Positions 11,450-24,394 are shown, counted from the first letter of the stretch. The stretch is 64,000 bases of DNA from Agrypnia vestita (GCA_016648135.1 JADDOH010001581.1:1-64000), one strand, 5' to 3'. The notes: generated by a model not told the origin, from the letters alone. Program-made: numbers and translations.

Positions 11450-12650
11450 AATTATTTGTAAAATATTGAAGTTTTATAAATTCGCTTAAGAATGAAATAT
11501 TTTGGAGGAAACAAGCATACTATAGAAGCAAGCGTAATATAATATATTTATGTGTCTCTGTTTAGTAATTAAAGGCTCTAAAGTGTTTTGTAGCAGTTTC
11601 CTCAGCAATTAATATTGTAAGTTAGTAATGATTGTACAATAGCATAATATAGGGTTTTGAATGTGTCTCTGTCCAGTATTTTCCTTAATTACTTAAAGAT
11701 ATAAATATGTAAGTTTTCGAATATTATTTGTTAACACAGTATTATGATTATTCAATATCAGGTGTTTATCAATAATTATTCCAAGGTACTTGATATTGTC
11801 TGCAATTTTCAAGGATTGACAATTGCATTCCTGTACACAAGTAGGTATGTATTATCGGATCATGGTCTGGTGAAGGTTGGCTTTTAGAAGAAATACTGAA
11901 AGTAAGTATTTAGTTTTTTGAGCATTAAATGTAAGAAGATTATTATCAATCATCTTTTTACAGTCCCTAAACCTTCATTGCTTTTAGCACTGGTTTCATA
12001 CCAAGTGTCATCACAAAATACCAAAACTGTGTCATCTATAAATGCCACAGAAATACCAGAAAATTTTAATTAACATAGGTCATTATTATTTTTTAATATA
12101 TAATAAGAATAAAATGGGACTCAGTACATTACCCTGGGATATGCCATATAAAACTGTTTTATTGGAACTGACATGTTCCTTTATTGTTACCATTTGCGTT
12201 CTCTTTTTAAGGTACGTTCTAAATGAATTTAGCGCCATATTTAAAATACCCAGTGAACTGAGCTTTTAACGAGTATTCCATAGGACACAGTTTCAAAGGC
12301 TTTAGACAGCTCTAATAAAACTGCCAATGTCCTATTACTAGCATCCAACGTTTCTACAACAGTGGTTATCACTTTTGATGCCGAGACTTGTACTTAAATT
12401 CTCTCTGAAGCCAAACTGATTTTCAGTCGTCAATCTTGTTTTGGCTAATTTTCAGTCGTCAATCTTGTTTTGGCTAATTTCTCTGTTATTTTGGATAAGT
12501 TATTGAGAAGGCTTATTGGTCTATAATTATTAATTTTTAGATTGTCTCCTCATTTAAATATAGTATAACTTTGGCATTTTTTCAGTGATTTGGAAACACA
12601 CCTTAGTTAAAACTAATATACAATATGTGTTATAGAACGTAACCTTCGAT
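11450..12650 (-). mobile_element. Decayed LINE reverse transcriptase
   Basis: Minus-strand translation shows, in the right order, LLELSKAF (about 12.3 kb), ISQGNVLSPILFLLYI (about 12.13 kb) and AFIDDTVLVF (about 12.03 kb), the last being a variant of the FADD active site. These are the central blocks of a non-LTR reverse transcriptase. C-terminal blocks with YLGIIID follow near 11.8 kb. Frames are broken throughout. A 30-bp direct repeat (about 12420-12478) and a threefold repeat around AATATGTGTTATAG (about 12615-12720) lie at its upstream end. Confidence 0.75.
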
Positions 12651-12720
12651 TTACAATATGTGTTATAGGACGTAAGTAACCTTCGTTGAAACTAATATTT
12701 ACAATATGCGTTATAGGTTT

Positions 12721-13788
12721 AATAATTGCGAACCATGATTTTTATATACCATTGCACTTACTACTAGCTGTATCTTTAAACTCTCCTAAGATATATTGAA
12801 TTTATATTGTACGAGGATAGGTAGGGTGGCATCAACATTTTTTCTTATGCATCTTATATTCATGCAGTAAATAGAGAGTTCGGAATACATAAGAAATTTA
12901 TTACACAATGTAGTGTTATCAATATTGATATTTATATCGTCATTTTCAATTAATTCAAGATCAATCAAATTATCCATATTAGTAATGAATGGATTAAATT
13001 AAATTAATATATTTAAACTAGTAGGTTTAAGTCGTCCATATGCTTGATTACAATAATTTTAGAAGATAGATCAGAGTTTTTTTTTTGGTTAGTATTTTGT
13101 TATTTTTGAACCAAGTATGTAGATATTTAGTTTCTTTTGCTTTCTGTTTAAATATATTAATTTAATGTTTAAGGTTAATTAAGGAATAATTAAGGTTTTC
13201 CAGATGAGTTCTTTATAATGTGATTGGATTATTACACCAATATCGTAATTTTTCTATCTCGTATACTTTCGATTATTCAAAACTAATTGTTGAGATTCTT
13301 CACCTTGAAATTGAACCTTGCACTTATAAGTGCCCTCATTCTTTTTTATTCTGTCTTGATAGCGAATGATTATTTTTGTTTTCTGTGCATTGATAGCGAA
13401 TGATTCTTTTTATTTTCTGCGCATTAATGCAGAGGTTCATTTGTTGTATCTTCGTTTGCCGGTATGAGAATCCGAACCATATCTTTAAGATTTGCACTAG
13501 CTTCATCGGCAATGATAGAAAAAACAAATTTATAGGTCTCAGGCTTCCTTTGTACGAAGGTAACTCGATAGGTATAACATATCAAGCCTCTCAGTCTTAA
13601 ATCGTATCAAGCCTTTCCTGATGCTCATCAGAGACGTTTTATTTTAAAAATATATATTTAATGCATAGCTCTTAAATAATATAATTACTTACCCGAATTA
13701 CGAAGACAAACAAAAGTAGAGATTTTTTTAGGTTTTCAAAATATTTCCTGGAGAAAAAATATTGTAGTACCTATTCATCCATATTCTG
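12721..13788. other. Unassigned AT-rich DNA
   Basis: No gene is recognised. A short direct repeat around GATAGCGAATGATT with flanking TTTTCTG-x-GCATT occurs twice at 13360-13425. Open frames on both strands there mirror each other and show no conserved protein. Confidence 0.35.
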
Positions 13789-14048
13789 AACTAAGCAATA
13801 TTGATATTTCTGTATCTTGACAGTTATTGTATAACATTGTGACGCCGTTTTTTTAACGTCTTATGTTTGACAGGTTTGAAATTAATGAATTCAATAAATA
13901 AAAAAACTTTTTTTTTTATTAGTAATTACTTATTAGAATAACTTAACGTTTTTTTTACAAACATGTCAAACTTAAAATATGGAAATTGGCGGCAACACAA
14001 TGTTATACATACCAGTCAAGATACAAAAATAGCAATATTGCTTAGTTG
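13789..14048. mobile_element. MITE with about 90-bp inverted ends
   Basis: The left arm (13789-about 13880, starting AACTAAGCAATATTG) returns inverted at about 13960-14048, with matching blocks TATCTTGAC, TATAACATTGTG and GTTTGACA in both arms. The total is about 260 bp with no coding capacity. The target duplication is not clear. Confidence 0.75.
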
Positions 14049-14258
14049 GCCGATTGTCTGTCAAAAGAATCACAAGAATGTAAAATTTGACATTTGAATG
14101 ATACTAGCGCCATCTTTTGTATGGATCTGAGTGTAGATGAAAGTCATGTATGGTGGAAATACAGAAATAATATCTCTGCTAGTAAATATGAAAACGTTAT
14201 CTTATCAAGCTTCCTCTCGTATCAAGGATCCCCCTACTTGAGACAGTCAAAATATCAG

Positions 14259-14802
14259 TGTGGGGAATCCCCGCCAAAACCGGAGAGCAGCGACATCTCA
14301 GGGCATGTGGCCGCCCCAATCGCCGCGAGAAAAATCAAGCACTCACGGCACGTGGAACATGCCAGAAGTCGAATGCCTGCCTACCTACAGGGCCGGGGAC
14401 CGAGCTTCGGGGATTGGTCCCACGTAAGCTGAGAGCGCCCTAAATCATGAGTACATATTGATTACATCCATCATCAGTTAATCGAGTCAGTAACAACGTA
14501 ATCTAGAACGTAATTACTCGTTTTTTTTTCATTATCGAACAGGCCACATCAGAAACAGCAACCATCAACCGGTTCCAGGTCCCCAAAGAATCTCCCATCT
14601 TGAAACCCACGCCTGGAAAATACACATAAACTGCACAAGGGCCCTGAAAAATTCCAAGTTTCCAGGCAATTTAGCATATCAGAGTTTCGGACAAAACCCC
14701 GATCCAACCCTTGCATGTCCTCTGTCATTTCATCCCTCGCGTCTGTCAATAAAGCACAAATCCAAAGGATATACATATGTATATGCCCCGGTGTTTACCT
14801 CA
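14259..14802. mobile_element. Solo LTR of a retrotransposon
   Basis: The 544-bp segment begins TGTGGGG and ends CA. It is flanked by a 5-bp direct duplication ATCAG (14254-14258 and 14803-14807). It is GC-richer than its surroundings and has an AATAAA signal near 14750. No internal retroelement DNA adjoins it, so it is probably a recombined solo LTR. A 5-bp target duplication fits BEL/Pao or some Gypsy elements. The small open frames inside are not genes. Confidence 0.72.
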
Positions 14803-14838
14803 ATCAGCTGCAGGTGGCGGTATGCTACAAGCAATGTA

Positions 14839-14979
14839 CAGTAGCCGGCAAACATCTTGAAATTTTACGGCGTAGTGGGGGGAAGTTTGCGCACGTACCT
14901 TTCCACCAAAGAGACCCAAATTTTGTCTTCTGCGCATTCCCCCACTACGCCAAAGAATTTCAAGAAGTTTGCCGGCATT
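14839..14979. mobile_element. 141-bp palindromic MITE, copy 1
   Basis: Inverted arms start GTAGCCGGCAAACATCTTG and end CAAGAAGTTTGCCGGC, with a further matching GGCGTAGTGGG/CCCACTACGCC block. The centre holds GACCCAAATTTTGTCTTC. A second copy in reverse orientation lies at 35998-36140. Confidence 0.85.
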
Positions 14980-15339
14980 AAATATTATTCGTATAGCTAC
15001 TTGAACGGAGTTTAATACAATTTTGAATTAGTAAACGGATTTTAAAAAATGAGGGATATTTAAAGAAATGTTTTTCTAAATTTTAAAATTCAAGAGGAAG
15101 GAAACTCTCTATCTATCATTTTAAAACTTTAAAGTGTTCTCGTAGTGAAGTTATAAAAGTCTTTTACCTATTATTTGCAGGTGTGGCGATTGTTTCGGCA
15201 TCTTCAAACTTTTTACACTACCCGAATTCTGTGCATAATCTTTTTTCTTTTTATTAATATTAAGATTTTTGATGTTTTTTTTTTATATACAGTCGTTTTC
15301 ATTATTTACTTTGTTATTTTCTTTTATTTTTTCATTTTC
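14980..15339. other. Unassigned AT-rich DNA
   Basis: Nothing is recognised. The T-rich ORF across 15175-15390 is low-complexity sequence. Confidence 0.4.
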
Positions 15340-16320
15340 TTATTTTATTTATTTATTTATTTATTGTTTATTTACATTTACATTGGTTAATACAAGATAC
15401 TAATAACTGCCACACTAGTTAAAAACCTGTTCTGTGGCAGTTATTCTCATATGGTACTTATGTAGTAATAAAAAATGACAATTAAAGAATCTAAATCTAA
15501 AAGAAAAGAAAATATACATACAAAATCAAGATGAGAATTTAAAGAAAATCATAGGAATACCTAAATCTAAGAGAAAAGAAAAGAAAAGAAAGATAAGATT
15601 AGATAAGATAAAGATAAGATAAGAACAAAATTAAGATAAGAATTTAAGTAGTTACAAAAATAAATATTATATTATAGTATAATTTAAATTATATAAATCA
15701 GTTTTTGCCAATTCAGAGGTCAAGGGCGGATCACTTCTTCAGCATACCTTCTACCTGATATTTTTTAAACTTATTAATATGATGTTTAAAAGGTTTGTGT
15801 AAAGTTATTTCTTTAGTTTCATTAGGTAACTTGTTAAAAACAAGCGGGGCAGTGAAATTAAATTGTCTTTGCCCAAAAGACGTTTTCCTTTTAGGTACCT
15901 CGAAATTAATTGTATATGTACGCATGACGCATTTTTGTGATTTTGTCAGTGGATACATGACTGATTTGACACACCCTCCCCATCCAATTATACCATAGGA
16001 TAATAGGGATTGAGTGATGGAACAATATATAGTCCTGAGGGATACAATATCTACCACATTTCTCAGACTTCTATATATGTATCCCGTTTTCCTAACCTTA
16101 TTAGAGAGATCTTGTATGTGTCCCTGCCAACTGAGTTTGTTGTCAATTATAATTCCTAGGTATTTTATATCACATGCTTTTTCAAAAAATATACAGTTGC
16201 ATCTATTTGGTAAACTACAGCTGTGTAACTGTATTTGATAATTTATGATGTCTTTAGGTTGACCAGCTTCTGTTGGACTGAATGTTAGGTACTTAGTTTT
16301 TTCAATGTTCAGTGAACATT
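15340..16320 (-). mobile_element. 5'-truncated LINE with 3' hairpin
   Basis: Minus strand. Positions 16320-15731 encode the polymerase C-terminal region (YLGIIIDNKLSW, YCSITQSLLSYGIIGWGGC, then FGQRQFNFTAP). A 3' non-coding part follows, containing a perfect 13-bp hairpin (15402-15414 with 15433-15445, arms AATAACTGCCACA/TGTGGCAGTTATT), and then an ATTT-type simple tail (plus-strand TTTATTTATTTA). A related LINE at 44.13-45.12 kb has a matching hairpin. This copy is truncated and broken at its 5' end. Confidence 0.78.
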
Positions 16321-16581
16321 GAACATTTTATAGAGTTATTTTTCTTCTTTTGTTATTTTTCTCTCTTTTATTATCATGACTTTTTATTTAATTTAACAAA
16401 TAAGTAATAAAATAATTTTCTTACAGAATTTTATTCAGATTACGATTTCTTAAAAAAATTAACATTTTGAAGACGAGCGGCTAAATTTGAGGTATAAAAC
16501 ATATATTTAAAAAAATATTTATAAGTGTTGAACAAAAGAGATTACAAAAAATTTACAAGTCTGCTTTAAGAGTTAAAATAT

Positions 16582-19500
16582 TTAACCTTTCGGTACAGTG
16601 GAAATTTTCTTGACGCTCGTGCGCGCTTGGTTCTGTTGAATAGTCAGAGAGCAACTGATAGCGGCGAGCAGCTTCTTCGAGGAAGTGTGAGTTGCGGACA
16701 CATTGAAGCGCCATTTTGATGAGGGAATATTTTTAGGAAAAGTATCCAAGTCCATTTCACAGTTATGTACATAAATGCGGCCATTCTGAAAAATTTAAAT
16801 AAATACATTTGTTACCATTCAAGGGGGAGTAATTCAGTTTGCAAATTAATTTTTATTTATTATTAATTAATTAACTATGTAAATTTACAAAAAAAAATGC
16901 TTGAAATAAAAAACAAAATGCTTGTTGTAAGAAAAATAGAACTGATCGGTATTCGCTACATGACATTTGCTTTATATTCATGAATCCATAAGTTGTTGGC
17001 ATTCACGTCACGACTCCCACTCATACTTCCTTGTCCTACTCATCTTTCCCATTTCAAAATCCATATCTCGACTTATTATTATTATTATTATTAGGACCGT
17101 TTTATTAGTGCCCGTCTTAAAATTATCACCGAATGTCTGACGCCACCTTCGGAGTATGCTCGTCACAATTTTGTTTTTTCGGATCCAAGCACTCTGCCTG
17201 TGATCTGGTGTGTGTTTGCATGTCATCGAGTATAACAATTATCCACTTTCGTAATTCAAGAAAGATGTGTCTTCGGTAGTTAAGTCTAGCTTCCTACGTC
17301 CTGACCTTTTATCGTATATAGTCCACACGTTTCCTTTTACCTTCCATCTGCCTTCCTTGATTTCAGTCATATTTGAACACACTCACTCATATGTTTTGCG
17401 GGATGAGGATCGAGCCGGCAACCAGGGAATGGCTCCATAACTTCCCTGGAACTGGTAATCCGGTATTATTTGTATATTAGTATTTCTTTGCGAATATACT
17501 ATTTGAATCACTGGGCTATGTGAAAAATTAACGGTTGGCTATGTTAAAAAATTCAGATTTTACAAAAAACGATAGTTAATGTTTTTTGGTTTTAATAATT
17601 CAATAGCTGGCAGTCAGTTTGTAAGTGAAGAAGTGTAGTTAGAGCGCGTTTGATTGTCAATAGTTGTAAAATGACTGAACGACTTGAGCAGCGACATTAC
17701 ATAAAATTTGTCTAAAACTTAGCGCTACCCAAATAGAAACCATTCGCTAGATTCAACAGGCTTTTGGAGACGAGATTGTGATAATTTCATCTCATCATCA
17801 ACAGCTATGATAATGCACTAGCCCATTCATCGCATCTGATTCAGGCTTTCTTGGTCAAATAAAACATTCTGGTTTGTCAGTCTCCATTCTCTCCCTACAT
17901 GGCTCGGTTTGATTTATAGTTATTGGTTGGGGAATTTTATCAAAATATTATGCGAAACGCGACGGCGACAGCCCAGCTGAATACCATTCCAAATGATGTG
18001 CTCCGGAAGTGTTTCCAACATCGACGGCATTGACTATTTATATGGAGAATGTGTATGAAAGTATTTATATGGTAGCCACAGGGCTTATTACTTCTATGAA
18101 CTGGCTTAAATGATCACTTTACACAATGCAACGTTCACCAATTCCACCATCCACACAATATCGAATTTTTGAAAGTTGTGTATATGTTTTTGTATTTGTA
18201 TTCTTTCAAATATTTTAAGGGACTTTGAGCATCTATGGTCTTTTGCATAACATAGTGCACATAGTTTTTGTCGCTGGTAATAGTACCTCTATATTTTTAA
18301 AGTGGAATATTAAGCAATATCATATATACTTACATACATCCATTAAAAAGGATAATCGCCTCTGTGAGATTTCTATTATTTATATGTATTAATGATCATC
18401 CTTCTTTGGACAAAATCCAGTAATTGTATTTTCATAACATATATTTGGAAATATTGTAAATAAATATTTGGCCGAAAAATTAATAAATGCAAGTTTACCA
18501 ATGGGCACTTGTCTGGGACGTTTCCACATTTCTGACCGATCCTTACTGGAAACCAAAGCATTGATTTCAGAAACATATCGCATATTTTGTCCGTCAGTTG
18601 AATGAAACTTAGCTTATATCGATTATCCTTGAATTCAAAAGATGTCATCGCTACCTGAAACATAAGAGATTCATGAGATTGAGAAACAATACGTATGATT
18701 ATTGATAAGAATGAACGTGACATGATCTGACAACGATTGCTACGTATGTGGTGATGAGACTTTCACGCCTCAAATAAGAAATATACTCATCAAAAAAGTT
18801 ATGAACTGTATGGTACATCAGGTTAATCATGATAAGGTTTGGGCCCCACATATCTGCTGTTTAACACGTGTTTCCCAGCTCACTGGCTGAATGGAAAATC
18901 TTGTCCCCCGAATGATATGGAGAGAGCCAAGTTACCATTCTTCAGATTGCTACTTTTGTACAACTAAAATTGTAGGCAAATCAAGTAAGTCAAGAACTAA
19001 AGTAAATGATGACTTTTATAGGTGGAGAACTTTAAATTGAAATAAAATATAAAATTATTATTTAAATATCAATAAAATTAAATTTATTTGGCAGACAATT
19101 TTATGAAATTAATATTTGTATACAATTTTGGGCATGTAGTTATCGTGACTAGCGAAAGCATGGCGTAATCTGGAGGTCCAAATTTCACAAACTAAACGTG
19201 TTCAGTCATGAAGCACACTTTTGATTAAATAGATATGTCAATAAACAGAATCGCCATATTTAGAGCAATGAAAACTACAAACCATTGTCAAAACACCAGA
19301 AAAATCACCTTATGGGCTGTTGGAATCATTGGTCCATATGTCTTCAAAATGATGATGGTCAGAAAGTCAACAGTGAGCGGTACTGATACATAATTACTTG
19401 TGCTTCAATTGGAAGGCATTAATGTTGTAGACATGTGATTTCAGCAAGACGGTGCCACATGCCACATAGCTCGCGATACAATTAATTTACTGAAACAAAC

Positions 19501-22500
19501 ATTTGACGAACGACTAATTTCACGGAATGGGTTTGTTAACTGGTCACCTCGTGCGTGCGATTTGACGCCATTAGATTATTTTTTCTGGATATATGTAAAG
19601 TCGCATGTCTACGTCAATAAACTGGAAACAATTGAGTAGTTGGAAGTCAATATTTGCAGCCTCTTGGCCTGTTGAAGCGTACATAAGAAAAAATGAAAAG
19701 TGTTTCGTAAATAAATTACGTTATATTATGAACCCACATTACTTATTTAAAAAAAAACAACATTTCTGAAATTTCGACCGCGTTTTACTAAAACATCTTA
19801 GTGCTGGGAACATTTGTCAGCATGGCAGATTCAGAATTAACAGGAAAAATGTTATAAGAATCACTTTCTTTAGTTCATGTAACATTAAAAAAGTTTTATT
19901 TTGTATATCAGTGTAATCTTTCTCCTGCAATCTTTTTTTCTCTTGGGTTAATTATGTGTGATTGTTTTATTATGTAAATATTTTGCTAAGCACAACCATA
20001 TTGAAATAATTACCAAGCCATATGATTTCTTCCACCCGCGAGTATGTAAAAGAAGAGAAGAGGGACCTATTACATACCTAGGGCCATTCTATGAAGAATA
20101 GCTCCTATGTCGGCCCTACATTTTCGTCACCCACGTTTGGCGATATTTTAATGCTAAAGTGGCCATACTCACCGCCCCGCTGACACGAGCGGGATGGATA
20201 GGCTCACGCAAAACCTCTTCTCTGCCTCCAAGGTGTAAGGTTAAATGATAATTGGAACATATTTATTATCCATTAAGTGGGAATTATAAGTTACATATAT
20301 ACTAGAAACGCTACACTTAAAGTACAATATATGAATGCACAATACTGTGACCAACAAAAGTGTTGGAAATAGATTATTTCCTGTATTCGTATTCTGGGTA
20401 GCCGGCCCTATATTGCGATTAGAGCCTCCAAATATTCGTGATTCCAACTATTCGAATATCGAAAAGTTAATGATAATATATTCAAAAATTCGAATTTATT
20501 CGTAAATTTTTTAAGAAAGGAATAATTTACTTTGGATGATAAATACAGATAAATACATTCTATATATTTAAAAGAAAAACATAATAATTGTACAGAATTT
20601 TTTCTTTAATTTAAAAAAATATATGTTATAAAAAAACAACAAAAAATATATTGAAGTTGAATTTAGAAATACAAATAAAAAAAACACAAAAAAATATAAA
20701 TCAATTTTATAAATATACATATATAAAAACAATAAAAAATTAGATACAGACGAGTCAGTATTCTCTCGATAACTGACAAAATTTTAGATATGTTTATATT
20801 ACTTCATATCTCACACCCCACATGCAAGTTTTTATAAAATTATTTTGTATATAACTTCTTGTTTGTCGGCTCAAGTATTTATGAAAAAGTTGACTCCATC
20901 GTTGACTCCACCGTAAGTGCTTATTGTAATAAAACTATAAAGATAAGCATGACTTAAAAAAAGGCAAATGCAAAAGACGTCCGACAATTTACGGCGTTTA
21001 CATCTTTGATGTCCGACTTCATTATATAGCCCATAGAGGTATAAACTGAAAACTCTTGCAAAGGACTTTCAGGGTTCGTAAACCTTTGTTTTGTTTGGAA
21101 AAATATTAAATATCTTATAATATAAATATGAGCGAATACTTTACGAATACTTTTTAAAGTATTCGAATAAGGAATACTTAAAAACTGGCGAATATATTCG
21201 AGTTTCGAATATTCGGATTGGAGGCTCTAGTTGTGATGGATATTCTATGCTGAATTTGTGATTTTGTATGTTGCAGTTACTAAAGATGTTTTTTTTTTCT
21301 GAATTTGGACATCTTGCTTCCGTATGATCTTCAGAGCAGTGTCGGCACGTTAGCGGATGTATTCTATTTAAGCATGTTTGTGCCGTGCGGATTACTGTCT
21401 TCAATGAATACTCTATGAAAATTAATGTTTAGTTTTCGATGAGGATTTTTCGTAGTTTTCCGGTCGTTTTTATGATATAATTATTGGGGTCTCTAACTTT
21501 CCCTTCTTTGTCTACTTTTTTAAATTTTTCTAGATCTTCGTTTTAATACCGTTTACAATTTCATATTCTGTTAGTCCAAATTCTAGTCTCTTTATAATTA
21601 GAAGAAGTTGTTTCTTTTTTATTTCCTCATCATTTATTTATTTTCCAAGTATTTTGTTTATTTCCTGTGTTAAAATACGTGATTCTTCTTTTTTAGAACA
21701 ATTAATTATATATTTCTTTCTCCAATTTTATTTTAACCTGTGATTCCGATTTTTAATTTTGTTAAATTGATATTTTTTCGTACTTTATCTTTTATTTCAC
21801 CATTTTTTAATTTATTTACGGACAATTGTATTGCATACTTTGGTTGGGCTTCAATGGGTTTTTAATTGTTGGTGGTAGATATTGCGGCATATGATTTTTT
21901 AGTGTAGTAGTAACTCTTTTGTTTTTTCTTTGTTAATTGTTTCTTCAAAGTTGTTAGGTTTTGTTCCAGTGTTATTTATATAGTTGAGTCTTTGGCGGTT
22001 ATTATTTTATTAATTTCACTTTTGATGTTGTTTAATATTAGGTCACTGTATTAAGCGGTATAGAATTCGCTTCACTGTACTTCTGTCTTCTGTCTGCACT
22101 TCTCAATTGCAAAAGTGTGTATGGACATAAAATAGGAACATATTACGAATGAAGATATAATAGGAATAAGCATAAAGATAATAAAACAACATGTAGACGT
22201 AAATTTTATGAGCCAAATTAATTAAAATGAATACAGAATTGCAAGTTAGAGACAGTTATTACAGTAATTCACTCCCTTCAGGAATAAAATAAAATAACAC
22301 GCACATATTTAGGAATTTAGATTATACGTAAGAATTTAGATGTGAACTCACCGTTACATTATTGTACCAAGGTCTTGTGAGGGTCATGCTGAAATTCATC
22401 ACATAGTTGGATCCTCTGCCCAGCCTGCCCACCGATGCATGAGACTCACTTATATAATCAGGATCTGCATAATTCACGATGAGGCGGTCGACAACAACTT

Positions 22501-22510
22501 CGGAGGATTT
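16582..22510 (-). CDS. Gene B: DUF1091/DM8-like secreted protein (three exons seen, 5' exon missing)
   Basis: Minus-strand split gene. Exons are 22510-22352 (53 codons), 18654-18499 (52 codons) and 16785-16582 (67 codons plus TAA). Donors are GTGAGT and GTAAAC; acceptors are TTTCAG each time; all are phase 0. The joined 172 residues are open. Key marks are NFSM and NVT in the first exon, FEFKDNRYK, KICDM, KCGN and DKCPL in the second, and NCEMDLDTFPKNIPSSKW in the third. Six Cys are visible, more than in A or C. The family fit to DUF1091/DM8 is by pattern, not by search; role and ligand are unknown. No signal-peptide exon was recognised. Introns (3697 and 1713 bp) are filled with transposon relics. 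Gene D is its duplicate. Confidence 0.72.
16850..17660. other. Intron of B: no recognised gene
   Basis: The region is AT-rich with an ATT microsatellite at about 17075-17094. Box-B-like sequence around GAGGATCGAGCC (about 17404) suggests a decayed minus-strand tRNA-derived SINE, without a clear family match. Confidence 0.35.
17671..17800 (+). pseudogene. N-terminal relic of a mariner-like transposase
   Basis: Starting at an ATG at 17671 the frame reads MTERLEQRHYIKF, then a stop, then recognisable remnants resembling the FCxKLG-x-T-x-E-T region that begins many mariner-type transposases. Only about 40 codons are traceable. It lies in an intron of gene B. Confidence 0.45.
17780..18035. repeat. 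Dispersed repeat shared with 36.30-36.53 kb
   Basis: Blocks GATTCAGGCTTTCTT, CTACA(T/C)GGCTC and GCTCCGGA(A)GTGTTTCCAAC occur in the same order at 36.34-36.51 kb. It may be part of the segmental duplication or an independent repeat. No coding frame is recognised. Confidence 0.6.
18735..18995 (+). pseudogene. Relic of a multicopy Cys-rich coding element
   Basis: Plus-strand translation in broken frames gives DCYVCGDETFTP, VWAPHICC, MIWREPSYHSSDCYFC and TKIVGKS. The two C-x-x-C type pairs look like a zinc-binding fold. I recall this pattern as part of a multicopy, transposon-like family in insect genomes, but cannot name it. The related relic in gene D lies at 39360-39620, and another part of the same family is at 41.24-41.57 kb. 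Confidence 0.45.
19150..19665 (+). pseudogene. Relic of a Tc1/mariner-superfamily transposase (C-terminal half)
   Basis: Broken plus-strand frames give EAHF-like sequence, then ISARRCHMP/FQQDGATCHIA, then NWSPRACDLTPLDYFFW and VYVNKLETIE. These are the second and third catalytic Asp regions of a DDE enzyme. It ends at a junction with GCCTCTTGGCCTGTTGAAGC, which is also the 3' end of SINE family 1. The duplicated copy is at 39.80-41.05 kb. Confidence 0.65.
19990..20200 (+). pseudogene. Decayed relative of the small ORF at 56.2 kb, copy 1
   Basis: In one frame the plus strand reads EGPITYLGPFYEE, stop, then RPYIFVTHVW. This matches the pattern GPTTHPGPFYEQ...QPYTFATQF of the minus-strand ORF at 56178-56420. 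It lies in antisense orientation inside the first long intron of gene B. The matching copy in D is at 44.0-44.13 plus 45.12-45.2 kb. Confidence 0.6.
20420..21229. mobile_element. Non-autonomous hAT-like element
   Basis: An 810-bp AT-rich segment starts TAGAGCCTCCAA and ends in the inverted form TTGGAGGCTCTA. It is flanked by an imperfect 8-bp duplication (ATTGCGAT at 20412-20419, GTTGTGAT at 21230-21237). The 8-bp target and TAGAG-type ends fit hAT. Sub-terminal CGAATATTCG-like repeats are also inverted. There is no transposase. Confidence 0.75.
21238..22090 (-). mobile_element. Decayed LINE ORF1 with zinc knuckles
   Basis: Minus-strand translation contains CRHCSEDHTEARCPN and NCNIQNHKFS, two CCHC-type nucleic-acid-binding knuckles in series as in the gag-like first protein of non-LTR elements. 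The rest is broken and T-rich. The retroelement lies between the hAT-like element and the first recognised exon of gene B. Confidence 0.6.
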
Positions 22511-22519
22511 CTGAAACCC

Positions 22520-24390
22520 CAAATTTATTTTTTATTACTGGCATATTTTCAAATTGAATATACATGCAATAATAACATTAGGATTCAAAGCAATTTTACA
22601 AAAGATGAGTTAGAAATATTAAAAAAAAATGCCAACTTTGATAAGACTTATCTCCGTAACTGACGAAATTTCACCCAAACTATTCAAAATTGAATGAAGA
22701 AGACTCTCCCGAAGTTTTTGCTATTAGCTGCGACACACCATATTTAACCAACTGTTCTCGGAAACAAATTCTCGGAAACAAACATATTCGTAATCAGGAA
22801 GACAAATCATTGATATTAAACATAAAATTGCATTTCACATTTTACAACTTTTAAAAATAAAATAATTATTATCCTAGCCAGGTGTTGTAGAGCCAAGAGT
22901 AATGATGATGATGATTTTGCTATATTTATATGCAATTATTTTTTTTCAATTGTATAAATATTTTTCTACCAATAATTTGTTGAATTGTCTTTCTATTTGG
23001 AATTTAGAATGTGACATATAGGTATTTTGATAAGACATGATGAGATGAGAATAAGAAGACAAGGTGTATCATCGGATATGAAGCTGAATGTATGATAAGG
23101 AATGACTTAATTTTCGATGTCTAAATGTGTGTGTTTGGTTTTCGATATAAGTTTCAAAAGTTTAGGATGAAATTATTTTCTATTTCTACCATGATCCCTA
23201 TTTTATTATGAAATGAATTGATATGTTGCAAAACTCTTATAATTTATTATTTTAAACTAAAACACAAAACGCCTTTTTTAAATGTGGGCTTTCAAGTAAG
23301 TTGGAATTATTAAGGTAGATAAGAAATTCTTTCCCTGCTCTTTGCTGTAATGACGGTAAAATATGTCTGATCGATCATTTGTTTCCATTAATTCTCTGTT
23401 TTGTAAAATATTAGATTATGTCATTATTTGTACCTAAACTTTGGCTTTTATTGACCACTCATCCACTCGCTTGCCCCGCATTATAACAAACAGTCAGGAT
23501 TGCCCCGGAACAAATGAACAGCAGCGCGACTCGTAATTAAGAATTCACGGTAATTATGTACATTGTAAATGTATAAAACAAACAGACAACATGAAAAAAG
23601 TTCTGTTGATTTTTATTATAATCAGTTTTTTTTTCTTTTAAAGATATAAAAAATTTTTTAAGTGCGATTGCAAGTCAACATTTTTGGACATGACTGCTTT
23701 AAGAGATTTCCTCCTTTGTTCAGAATTTTGGACCGAGGCAAGCGGGTGGTTAGCGGCAACTATCTATCAAATGAAATCGACTGTATTTTGTTCCAAAATA
23801 TTCTGTTTGAATAATAATAGTCAATATTATAATAAACACAAACCATATGTACAATTTCTGTACATTTTTGCAACACAAACGATGAGAGATGACACCCTAC
23901 TAAAAATCTCCAAGCTGAATCCTCAAGAGAGTTTTAAAAAACCCGATGTAGTTGTACAAAAACAAACCTTATTAGCAGTGGAATAACAAAATACGCAGAA
24001 AATAATAAAAAACACAAATAATGAATTTTTCATCTTTAGCTAGCTTCATAACACTATGCTACCTAAATAACTACAGACCATTTTATATTCATTTCACCGT
24101 CAAAATATTTCAGTTTTGAAAAAATATAGTCATTAATATATACCATCTGATTAAAATTATCTGCATTGTATAAGGATTTATATCCATTTTAACGATTTCC
24201 GCATTCTATTATTATTTTAAGTGTATATCCTCTACTAGATATATTTTTTGGTAATGTTTACATTCGTTAAAGTGATCATCTATAGCAGTGTCGCACTCAA
24301 ATGCAATAAAGCGCTGTGATCAATTTTGATATTATACATAGAAAAAATAAATTAAGCATGTAGACAGACTTTAAACCCAATTGTTATCTC
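22520..24390. other. Spacer between genes B and C: no gene recognised
   Basis: AT-rich DNA, where the missing first exon of gene B should be. Positions 23510-24250 match 47080-47840. The 100-codon open frame at 23684-23986 is not kept open in the second copy, so it is unlikely to be a gene. Confidence 0.45.
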
Positions 24391-24394
24391 GAAA

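Noticed and set aside
23684..23986. 100-codon plus-strand frame
   Set aside because: The duplicate at 47.28-47.58 kb does not keep the frame and no protein family is recognised.
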